A stretch of DNA of 64,000 bases from Beroe forskalii (Eukaryota; Ctenophora; Nuda; Beroida; Beroidae): the NCBI GenBank assembly GCA_011033025.1, contig WFMF01000584.1, positions 1 to 64,000 on the forward strand, written 5' to 3'. Each line of letters opens with the position of its first letter. Positions within the stretch are counted from its first letter, which is position 1. This document shows, one piece after another, positions 11,748-19,927 of the stretch. The notes under the pieces are model-generated. The model was not told where the DNA came from and searched no databases. It saw only the letters and a program-made list of their open reading frames with translations. Both the position numbers and the translations under genes were made by a program.

Positions 11748-11980
11748 ATGATGAAAGCATGGACATATATTATTTTTATCAATATATTCTTGAATGTCAA
11801 TATAACTCTTGGTGATGAATTGGATGATCCTCCAATAACCTGTCCCATTCCTATAATTGAAAATGGTATTGTCACTGATAACAATAATGAGGAGTTAGAT
11901 ATTGGTGCCACATTAACAGTCATATGTGGTAAAGACTATAATATTTCAAGTTCACAATCAAGCATTTGCCAGAAAGATGG
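11748..11980 (+). CDS. Sushi (CCP) gene, exon 1: signal peptide and first part of CCP1
   Basis: First coding exon of a secreted protein made of complement-control-protein (Sushi) modules, which generally bind other proteins or sugars outside the cell. Two ATGs lie at 11748 and 11751. Either gives a signal peptide (MMKAWTYIIFINIFLN then VNITLG) with likely cleavage before DELDD. CCP1 follows with C1 in ITCPIP, C2 in VICGKDY and C3 in SICQKDG. Its fourth cysteine is in exon 2. The exon ends at a consensus donor ATGG|GTAAGT, GT at 11981-11982, phase 2. The upstream frame is open for only two more codons, so this start is well supported. No membrane segment is visible in any exon, so the protein may be secreted, but the 3' end of the gene is uncertain. 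Confidence 0.85.
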
Positions 11981-12473
11981 GTAAGTTATTTCATTTATGT
12001 TTTGAGTGAAATACACTAGCCAGATTATGATTAAGATGTATCATCTAAATAAGATATATATTTCATTGCATCAGTGGGTGGCTTTGCCAGCAATCTTCAT
12101 GATTGACTATGTGCTGTCACTCAGCACAACCAAACACTTCTTTATATATGAAAATGTTTAAGAAAATATATACTTTTATTTTGCTGCAAAAATATTTTCA
12201 ATTCAATTCGAATCAAGTTCAACAGCAGTCACTAGTTTTAGGTCTATACTGGGTGTATCATTAATTGGAAGATTGCTCATATTTTCGACCGCCCATCATG
12301 TAAACTTCTTCTTGTATGACACCAAATGGATCAATCAGATTGTTGTATCTGATGTTTGCAATATCAGATACAACCATCTGATTGGTCCATTTGGCATCAC
12401 ACACCAAAAACCCAAGCAATCTGCTAATTTCTAATATGCTGAGTAGGTAATAGGTATAATCTGCTTATTTCAG

Positions 12474-12685
12474 GAGTTATTCACCATCTGTTCCTACATG
12501 TGATGCAAGAAATTGCCCTATACCTCCAATAACAAATGGTGGAGTCAATAGTGGTGACTCTGAGATTCTACCAAAACAGTCTGTTGATGTAATATGTGAT
12601 GATGGCTATGTGATAAGTGGCTCATCAACAATCACATGTGTTACTAATGAAATATTTACTCCATATAACCGCCCTACTTGCAATG
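12474..12685 (+). CDS. Sushi (CCP) gene, exon 2: end of CCP1 and all of CCP2
   Basis: The acceptor TTATTTCAG ends at 12473, and the exon completes the split glycine codon from exon 1. It reads YSPSVPTCDARNCPIPP, which supplies the fourth cysteine of CCP1 and the first of CCP2. The rest of CCP2 follows: NGGVNSGD, C2 in DVICDDGY, C3 in ITCVTN and C4 in RPTCN. The donor is CAATG|GTGAGT, GT at 12686-12687, phase 1, the usual boundary between Sushi modules. Spacing of the four cysteines and the NG turn after C1 match the family. Exon 1 to exon 2 keeps frame exactly, which ties the two together. Confidence 0.88.
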
Positions 12686-12872
12686 GTGAGTATTTAAATT
12701 TCAAATTTATGTTAACGTATTGAAACCTATTACCTACTTTTCAATTGAAACAATGCAGATAATCACTCTGATCATCATCAGTCTTGTCATTCATGCATTC
12801 ATCAAGTTATTATATTATTAGAATGATGATATCCCCGTTTTTTGCTAATTCTAACTGTGTCTTGCCATCTAG

Positions 12873-13056
12873 CACAAAATTGCAATAGTAAAACAGAAGT
12901 TTTACATGGCAAAATAACTGGACCAACTCCCTACATATCACCTGGCAGCAAAGTCCTTATACAATGCGACCAAGGGTACAAGGAGAATTATGTTGATATT
13001 ACCTGTATCACTCTTACTGAATTCAGCTTCTCAACACCCTCAACTGACTTTACAAG
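12873..13056 (+). CDS. Sushi (CCP) gene, exon 3: CCP3 without its last cysteine
   Basis: The acceptor CCATCTAG ends at 12872, entry phase 1. The peptide starts AQNCNSKTEVLHGKITG, with C2 in IQCDQGY and C3 in ITCITL, then TPSTDFT. The fourth cysteine is not in this exon. The best exit is ACAAG|GTTCGT, GT at 13057-13058, phase 2, a weaker donor than its neighbours. It joins in frame to exon 4 at 16748, whose first codons read VCVAQDC. This supplies the missing C4 and then C1 of the next module. If the donor is not used, the frame continues to a stop at 13073-13075. The matching phases across a 3.7 kb intron favour splicing. Confidence 0.78.
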
Positions 13057-14832
13057 GTTCGTAGATCTGAACTGATCATTGATCAAACCATTTGCACTGA
13101 TATAGATTTTCTATTTGACTTGGTGCTTGCCCTCAGCTAATGCCAGAAGTTCCATATATAAATTGAAGAGAGTACCTATATTGTTTCTGTTTCCTTGAAA
13201 AATTTACAATTTAGTTTAATTAATTAGATATTTACATAGCTACATTAACTAATGACAGTATATATGAATTGAAGGCAAAATTTGGTATGGACATTTAAAT
13301 AATTACAAATTATCATTCATAATATTATTATAATCATCAAAATCTTTGGTATATAATTCTGTCTGCTTCACAAAAGGTCAGTTGCAATATATTTATACAA
13401 TTTACTTTCTTTCTGAAGCAGAATAGAATATAAATTATTAATTACTTAATAAGATATAACATAGAGCCCTACTGCACAGTACATAACATAAGCACTGCAT
13501 AGTATCATTAAACATTACTAAAATCCATGATCAGCAGTCATAGTTTGTTGGCAACTGACAATTCATATGCAGGGGTTCACCATGGGCCAGTAGAGGGTCT
13601 GCAGGGGTCATTGGTATACTTTCATTTGACCGCATTAATTTATATCCCATTTATGGGTAATATTATAATGTACTCAGCAACTTCTTTAAAGGTTTAAGCA
13701 TGCCATTACACACTTTTTCGAGTTAGGGGGGGGGGGCTTTTAAAAATTAGGGGGGGGGGGCTAAACTTTCATAAGTGAATTTTCACATTCAAAAGCACTA
13801 AATTGCTAAAAATACAGATAAAATCATGTTTTCTGTTTGCTTTAATTCTGAAAAGATGGATTTCCAGGAAACTTCAGTTTATTTGAACTTGATTTAACAA
13901 ATTTTTGAGAAAATCTTAGGTAGGGCCAAGGCCCCCTAAGATTTTTCTAGGGGGGCCTTTGAAAAACTAGGGGGGGGGGGCGTGTAGTCCCATGGGTTTA
14001 AGTTGCTTTGGTAAATTCTATCGAGATGTCATGTACAATTTTGATAATTATCTGCCTACAAATTTAAACTGCTCAAAGATTGAATTTAATACAGTTTTTC
14101 ATTTGCCTTTGGTAATTCTAAGTAACTGTTGGCTTCAGTCCTCTGTGTCTGTAGCAACTGTTACCAACGTATCGTTCTCCGATTCCAGCAGGTAGGGTGA
14201 TGTCTCTAAAGCGTGGTAGAGTCCTCTTCAGGGTTTATAAAGGTCTGGTCCAAGGGAAAGGTTAAGGGTTTCAAGTAAGCAAGGAACAAGTGAAACGAGT
14301 GGGTTATAATCAAGCTTTGGTTAGTATTTTGGTTATCAATACAATCAGTATAATCAATATAGTGAGGCTAAATAGCACTATCAAGTATAACGTGAATGTA
14401 AAGCAAGAATAGATTAGGTTTGATAAGAAGCGTGTTCGCATGAATGCGTTAGCAGCTGAACAATAATCTGACTGCTCTGTTGAGAGCGGCTCTTATATAC
14501 TATCCTCCAGTCCTCTCGCCAACTGCCTATTCCCTATTGCCAAGACCCTAATTATAATGACCTACGTCATAATTGCTTACGTCATAATTGGTCACCTGTT
14601 GGCTGCACTAGAGCTCAATGGAGCGCCGCCTTCAACAGAGGTAGTCTTACTTTACTCATTGTAACGTGATAGTCATAGGATAAGGTTTGATTGTTGGCAT
14701 CTGCAGTAGTACTATTGAATCGGGTGAATTGACGCTATTTTCGTATTTGCCGACGTCATTAGCTTGCTTACAAGCAAGCATGTAAGATGCCAACATAACA
14801 ATCGTGATACTGGTGAGCTTTCATCTCATGAA
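13057..14832. other. Intron 3, proximal part
   Basis: No plus-strand coding evidence. It contains one copy of a G/C-run repeat (13699-13992, listed separately) and AT-rich single-copy DNA, then the 3' flank of the antisense GPCR gene. The GPCR polyadenylation signal is not obvious. Confidence 0.45.
13699..13992. repeat. Interspersed repeat 'CATGCCATTACACAC', copy 1
   Basis: Begins CATGCCATTACACACTTTTT and ends near GTAGTCCCA. It contains TAGGGCCAAGGCCCCCTAAG and several runs of eight or more G. The same order of blocks recurs at 38157-38488 and, partly, at 42482-42612. The self-complementary GGCC and CCCCCTAG / CTAGGGGG blocks can form stems. Class is unknown; a short non-autonomous transposon is likely. 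Confidence 0.7.
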
Positions 14833-16143
14833 TTAGCAGGGTGTTGTGAGGCTATTTTTGGCCTCATCTCCTGAGGCATTGTCACTGGCTATTGCAGCCT
14901 GCGGAGTAGAAGTTACTCTTATTGTTGCACTGGTAAGTTTCCCAGATAATCTGTGACGTGCTACACTACAGAAGTTGTCTACTGTGGACTCATCGGTGCT
15001 CATCATGAGACTCGTCTCTTGGCCCTCGCTCATTAGAGTGAACTTCCTATGCATCACATGCCCCTTCCTCGCCTTTCTATGCGTTTGTTGATATTTAAAC
15101 ACTTCTGTAGTTCGATTTTTTCTCCATTTTCGTGGCGAAAAGAAATGAGTTCGAAGCTCTTTGATTCTGATGAAGTAAATGATAGAGTTAATGCAACTGT
15201 TCAGACCAATGAGGTGTATAGCATAAACCTGGAGGAAAAGCTCGCGAAGCCCTTTAGAGAAGGAGAGATCCCAATGCAGGGATATGCTCCCATTACTCAT
15301 TGTTGCGATAGTATTGAAAAACTGGTAGATCAGGAAGGGTGTGTTCAAAATAACAAATATAGTCGAAAGAATTATAATCGTTACAGTGGCATGCTTCCTG
15401 TTCTTGATCGTTGTTTTGTTCGACACTTCTGAGTTAGTCTGATAGAGTTTCACCATTGTAATGGCTGTGCTCCCTACTATCGGTATAACCGGGAGCAAAA
15501 ACTCGAGTTGAATGAAGAAGAAATCTCCGAGTTTATGTCCAGTTGAATAAGTCTTGGCTATGTCTGTAAAAATCCATGTGCACATTTTGACTTGGTGATA
15601 GTACTTGACTGGCGTTTTACCCCACCAGTAAGGCATGCTTTGCTGAATCACCAGGAACAAGATGTAGAAGATAAGCGGGGCTATGATCAGGGACTTCTTG
15701 AGATGATAGAGAGGTTTCAGCAAGGATATAGCCCTTGCAGTGCTCATCACACCAATCAAGTAGATAGACAGACGTGTTGCTGTGTGCCAGGATATGCTCC
15801 ACAAATTACAAAGAAAGGGCTTATTGAAGAAGTACGGAGATCTCTCGTGATGCCGGTTGAAGTAATTGAGTCCGACTGGTATCAAGAGAATGCATATCAG
15901 GGTATCTACTACGTTCATATAGCGGTAAATAACCGTTCCGGCGCTCCTGCCGGACTTCTTGAGGAAGTAGAGGAGTGAGACGATGTTAGCAGGGCCCCCA
16001 AAGCTGACTATCAGCATGGTCAGCACGCCCAGCACGGGGTTCTTGATGTCTGTCCCTGGTTCCTTGGGCGAGGTGCTGGAAGAGAAGTAGGTAACGTAGG
16101 TGAAGTTCCAGGACGTGGTGTAATGCTCTGTTGTTCTTGCCAT
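14833..16143 (-). CDS. Rhodopsin-like (class A) G-protein-coupled receptor
   Basis: A seven-helix receptor of 436 residues, presumably in the plasma membrane. The chosen start is the ATG at 16143, reading MARTTEHYTTSWNFTY, because a good acceptor TATTGGCAG lies four bases before it; the 14 codons further upstream are probably intron. An N-glycosylation site NFT lies in the outside tail. Seven hydrophobic segments follow: PVLGVLTMLIVSF, VVDTLICILLIPVG, the third starting at LCNLWSISW, LIIAPLIFYILFLVI, FFFIQLEFLLPVIPIV, TVTIIILSTIFVILN and YAIHLIGLNSCINSIIYF. The disulfide pair is C in FLCNLW and C in KMCTWIF. The usual DRY motif reads ARA (MSTARAISLLKP), keeping only the arginine. The usual NPxxY reads NSIIY. 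The long Ser/Thr-rich tail could be phosphorylated. The ligand cannot be told. Its divergence resembles the peptide-receptor-like families that are expanded in invertebrates. It lies antisense within an intron of the Sushi gene. Confidence 0.92.
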   Translation of the reverse strand: MARTTEHYTTSWNFTYVTYFSSSTSPKEPGTDIKNPVLGVLTMLIVSFGGPANIVSLLYFLKKSGRSAGTVIYRYMNVVDTLICILLIPVGLNYFNRHHERSPYFFNKPFLCNLWSISWHTATRLSIYLIGVMSTARAISLLKPLYHLKKSLIIAPLIFYILFLVIQQSMPYWWGKTPVKYYHQVKMCTWIFTDIAKTYSTGHKLGDFFFIQLEFLLPVIPIVGSTAITMVKLYQTNSEVSNKTTIKNRKHATVTIIILSTIFVILNTPFLIYQFFNTIATMSNGSISLHWDLSFSKGLRELFLQVYAIHLIGLNSCINSIIYFIRIKELRTHFFSPRKWRKNRTTEVFKYQQTHRKARKGHVMHRKFTLMSEGQETSLMMSTDESTVDNFCSVARHRLSGKLTSATIRVTSTPQAAIASDNASGDEAKNSLTTPC

Positions 16144-16747
16144 CACCTGCCAATAGATACATGAGTTAATTGGAGTGAAGAACACATAATGTACATGTTA
16201 AATAATATTAAAATGTTGAATTTCAAGAATTGTATAAGATAAATGTACACAATTAAGTATATGGGTTGTCTACAAGGGAAGGGTGTGGTCAGGGGAAGGA
16301 TTAAGAGGGGATCAATTGGGCTCGGGAGCTGGCTCGAGGACACAGACTGAGACACTGTTCGGTAAAACTGGTGTGCCAGGCAATTAATATTCCTTCAAGA
16401 GCAACGAACAGGAAATTAATACTTTAAACACTGAGAAAAACTACAAATCACAAGACCATGCAACCGCCTTCTCTCCCTTATCTAACCTGAAGAATCCCTG
16501 AAATACTTAAATATGAAACCAAGAAACCCAGATACCGTGTCAACAAAACTGTTAAGACCGCGTTCTAATACTAATTATTTAATAACCCACAAGTGAACAC
16601 CTGCTTCCCCGTACGTCTAATTCTGATTAAGGCACTGTGTACATAAACTTAAAACTTTAAAAGACCCTCATGGCAAAAATAGCTCATTTAATTATTTCAC
16701 CCCACATTCAATTACTTCTAAAACCTAACAGCTCGCGCTACTTTCAG

Positions 16748-16956
16748 CGTTTGTGTTGCTCAGGATTGTGAGCTTCCTACAATAACAGACGGCACTCTAC
16801 AAACATCTACCGGAAACAGGCTCACTGGTCCAGTTAAGCCCGGTGATACCTTCAAAATATCTTGTAACGACCAGTACATCCTGAACCCAGACAACCCTGA
16901 CGTAACCTGCATTACACTTGATAACTATAATCCTGACCCTTTACCACAGTGCAAAG
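16748..16956 (+). CDS. Sushi (CCP) gene, exon 4: end of CCP3 and all of CCP4
   Basis: The acceptor CTACTTTCAG ends at 16747, entry phase 2 to match exon 3. The first codons read VCVAQDCELP, so the exon carries C4 of CCP3 and C1 of CCP4. CCP4 continues with C2 in ISCNDQY, C3 in VTCITLD and C4 in PQCK. The donor is AAAG|GTAGGC, GT at 16957-16958, phase 1. A second AG just before GATTGT (16762-16763) would give phase 0 and lose the CCP3 cysteine, so the first acceptor is preferred. Confidence 0.85.
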
Positions 16957-17237
16957 GTAGGCGTTGGGAGGTCGAGTGACCTATTGCGTTATATTATGCA
17001 GTAATGTTTAGTGTTTTTCTCACCTACTTTGTCCTTTTGTCAATGATTGGTGTGGTTTTGCACGTTCCTTATCAGAACGTTATAACATGTTTAATTTAAA
17101 CCACAAAAAAAGTACTAAATAACGTTTTGAAACAGTTTATCATGCGGACAGTGCTATAATTAGTTGAGTTCATACGGAATGCCGATCATGTTTATTTGAA
17201 GTAGAGCTAGAAGTCCTAAATTCAATGCAATTTCCAG

Positions 17238-17332
17238 CTCAAGACTGCCCTGCACGCACCATATCTAATGGAAGTTGCCCTAAAGCTAAACCTGGACAAG
17301 CTTTTGTGATAACCTGTGATGATAATTACAAG
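17238..17332 (+). CDS. Sushi (CCP) gene, exon 5: first half of CCP5
   Basis: The acceptor TTTCCAG ends at 17237, entry phase 1. The peptide AQDCPARTISNGSCPKAK runs to C2 in VITCDDNYK. The donor is AAG|GTAAGA at 17333, phase 0. An extra cysteine in NGSCP lies between C1 and C2. The module continues in exon 6. Splitting one Sushi module between two exons after C2 is known for the family. Confidence 0.82.
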
Positions 17333-17647
17333 GTAAGAGTTTATATCTAGAAACATGGTAGACTGGGTGATCAAACGTTCATAGGAGTAATCGTTATGAT
17401 TTCTTTCACATTCACAGTTTATTGTACTTAGGCATACTCTGTTTCAATTTTTATATTAGCCTTATTGAGCTTACCCCTTAGATCCCCAGCTGACAATTAA
17501 TCGTATTGACTTTGACCAATTTACCCACCATTCTACAGTAAACTCTTGCACTGATTGGTCAATGTCATACGGACCTGGGGGTCAACAAATACACCTTCGA
17601 TATCAATCCACAGGATGGCTCCATTTAACCTTTAATTTATGTTTCAG

Positions 17648-17785
17648 CTGTCCACCGACCAAGAATTTACCTGCGTTTCTGGTAACCTCTACAATCCTGA
17701 TGATGTTGACTTCCCCGCACAATGTCAAGCTAATTACAGATTAACAGTTAATCTATTAGAATCTTCCATCATATGTTTGGTTTAG
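17648..17785 (+). CDS. Sushi (CCP) gene, exon 6: second half of CCP5, possibly terminal
   Basis: The acceptor TATGTTTCAG ends at 17647, entry phase 0, fitting exon 5. It reads LSTDQEFTCVSGNLYN with C3, then FPAQCQ with C4. At the place where sister exons have G|GTAAG or G|GTGAG after the last cysteine, this one has CAAG|CTAATT, so no GT is available. The frame runs on for 16 more codons to a TAG at 17783-17785. An ATTAAA lies about 80 bases further on. Either the gene ends here with a short tail, or the donor has been lost by mutation and the Sushi exons at 35 kb and beyond once followed. Confidence 0.7.
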   Translation: MSTDQEFTCVSGNLYNPDDVDFPAQCQANYRLTVNLLESSIICLV

Positions 17786-17864
17786 CTCATTCAATATAAT
17801 ATCAGAATATCTATTAGAATATACGTTGCTATAAGCATTAGGATTTAGGACGTAAGACGAGGGG

Positions 17865-17870
17865 ATTAAA
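17865..17870 (+). promoter_or_regulatory. Candidate poly(A) signal ATTAAA
   Basis: ATTAAA, the commonest variant of AATAAA, 80 bases after the exon 6 stop, followed by TTCTAAAAAATT. It supports an end of transcription here but is a short motif in AT-rich DNA. Confidence 0.35.
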
Positions 17871-18243
17871 TTCTAAAAAATTATCCTTCGTTGAGTATGA
17901 TTATTATGATCGAAAACACCGAATCACTGAATCAAGTGAATTCTGATTTGACAATGATTGTCCCCCTCAGTCAATGCTAAAAGCAATCAAGTTTAACAAG
18001 ACAATGATTGTATTATTTTTTTCTGACACGAAGTTTTGCCCGGATTTAAAATTAAAGCTTTGTTTGTTTGACAAGCCCATAGGGGGGGGGGGACCACCAA
18101 GGGCTTCTAGAAATATTACTATAAAATCATACAATCAGTAAATTATAATTGTAAAGACATATGCTGTGGTAACAGCTGAGACATCCTATAAAAGTATAAA
18201 CATCCATTCGTTACCACTAGTTATTTCCAGGATACTTAAAGTA

Positions 18244-19302
18244 CCGGGTGGGCCAAAAAGAATGTTACAAAAATAACACGCTGTAACTTTGGTTTTGTTT
18301 TGAGTTTCTTGATGAAATTTTGGGATGTCATAGGTATAGGCTATAAGTTTTTGCACCAAAAATTCAAAGTGTCTAACTCAAAAAATATCCGAGTTATCAA
18401 CAAAAAACCGGTTTTTCGGCCATATTTCAATATTTGAGAGTCAATAACTCGGCTTGTGTTTAGATTTTCTTGACCAAATTTTAGGAGGTCATAGGTATAG
18501 GCTATAAGTTTTTGCAACGAAAATTTGAAGTCTCTAGCTCGAAAAATGTCTCAGTTATCAACAAAAAGCGGGTTTTTTGCCCCTTCGTCTGTTTCCTTGC
18601 CCATATCTCTGTTTCTGGGACTCAAAAATGATAGCCACTCCCGGTTCATATTGGCCAGATGTTGCCCGAAATATCCTGAAAGTTTCATCAAGATTGCTCG
18701 AAAAACCTCGGAGATATGCGCTTTTTTGTAACGCAAATAAGTGTACATACGTAAGCGTGCATAGTTTTAACTTCCTTAAAGACGCAGTAATTATGCGCTA
18801 TACACTTTTTTGCGTTACAAAAAGGTGCATATCTCCGAGGTTTGTCGAGAAATCTTGATGAAACTTTCAGGATATTTCAGGCAACATCTGACCAATACGA
18901 CCCTGGAGTAGCTAACATTTTTGAGTCCCAGAAACAGAGATATGGGCAAAGAAACAGAGATAGGGGCAAAAAACCCGCTTTTTGTTGATAACTGAGACAT
19001 TTTTCGGGCTAGAGACTTCAAATTTTTGTCGCAAATACTTATAGCCTATACACATGACCTCCTCAAATTTGGTCAAGAAACTCCAAACACAAGCCGAGTT
19101 ATTGACTCTCGAATATTGAAATATGGCCGAAAAACCAGTTTTTTGTTGATAACTCGGACATTTTTTGAGCTAGACACTTTAAATATTTGGTGCAAAAACT
19201 TACAGCCTATACCTATGACATCCCAAAATTTCATCAAGAAACTCAAAACACAACCAAAGTTACAGCGCGTTACTTTTGTAACATTCTTTTTGGCCCACCC
19301 GG
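18244..19302. mobile_element. 1.06 kb TA-flanked palindromic (foldback) element
   Basis: Left end CCGGGTGGGCCAAAAAGAAT and right end its complement, each preceded or followed by TA (18242-18243, 19303-19304). The two arms of about 500 bases are complementary over nearly their whole length and meet around 18765. Each arm contains two diverged copies of a unit of about 165 bases holding GGTATAGGCTATAAGTTTTT. No transposase is present. TA duplication and the terminal sequence suggest a Tc1/mariner-superfamily non-autonomous element, by inference. Confidence 0.85.
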
Positions 19303-19368
19303 TACTTTGCCAGTCATTTCCCTAAATCTTCTAAATTATTCCAACTATCTCTTTTGACTAAGTGTGTA

Positions 19369-19685
19369 TCTCTAATATAATTTCGCAACCTCTGTAATAT
19401 TATAATTATGTACGTCGTAACGTCTTTTGTCCTTTTGTAGACACATTTTGAAGCGTGCACGTGCAGTATGGATATAGGCGCGCGCGTTGCTATGGTTACA
19501 TATTGCGCGCGCGTTCATTTCAGTTTAATGCTGTTTTGATAACGTTGCTCCGTATAACTTTGGATCTGATTGGAATCTTTTGGTGCGGTAAAATGTAATT
19601 GGTTGATTTGAAATTTGCGAACGAGGTGCTGCGTAGCAGCGCCGAGTGAGCTGTATATTATTAGCAGGCCCAACGGGCCTGCTAG
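19369..19685 (+). mobile_element. Helitron-like non-autonomous element, copy 1
   Basis: Starts TCTCTAATATAATTTCG after an A (19368) and ends in the hairpin GCAGGCCC-AAC-GGGCCTGC running into CTAG, followed by T. A 5' TC, a 3' stem-loop with CTAG and insertion between A and T are Helitron hallmarks, although the stem is closer to the end than in classical Helitrons. The interior has GCGCGCGCGTTCATTT and TTTAATGCTGTTTTGATA, shared with the copies at 19686 and 48783. Confidence 0.55.
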
Positions 19686-19927
19686 TCTTACTTATAAAGT
19701 TGCATTTCGTGTTTTTTTACGTCACGCCCCATGGCAACGCGCGCGCAATGGGGGAATTTGCACGTGCAGATGGATAGCGCGCGCGTTCATTTCTGTTTAA
19801 TGCTGTTTTAATTTCATAACTTTTGATCTGATTGGAATTTTTTGATGCGGTAAAAAGTATTTAGTTGATTTGAAATTTGCGAACGAGGTGCTGCGTAGCA
19901 TAAAAATAGGTCTGACGGGCCTGCTAG
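19686..19927 (+). mobile_element. Helitron-like non-autonomous element, copy 2, abutting copy 1
   Basis: Begins TCTTACTTATAAAGTTGC directly after the CTAG of copy 1 and ends GGGCCTGCTAG before T. The interior is parallel to copy 1 (GCGCGCGTTCATTT, GAACGAGGTGCTGCGTAGCA). The terminal stem is less perfect here. Confidence 0.55.

Noticed and set aside
15049-15978. Plus-strand frames of about 127-128 codons
   Set aside because: They are the complement of the GPCR coding sequence, whose seven helices and conserved cysteines identify the real strand.
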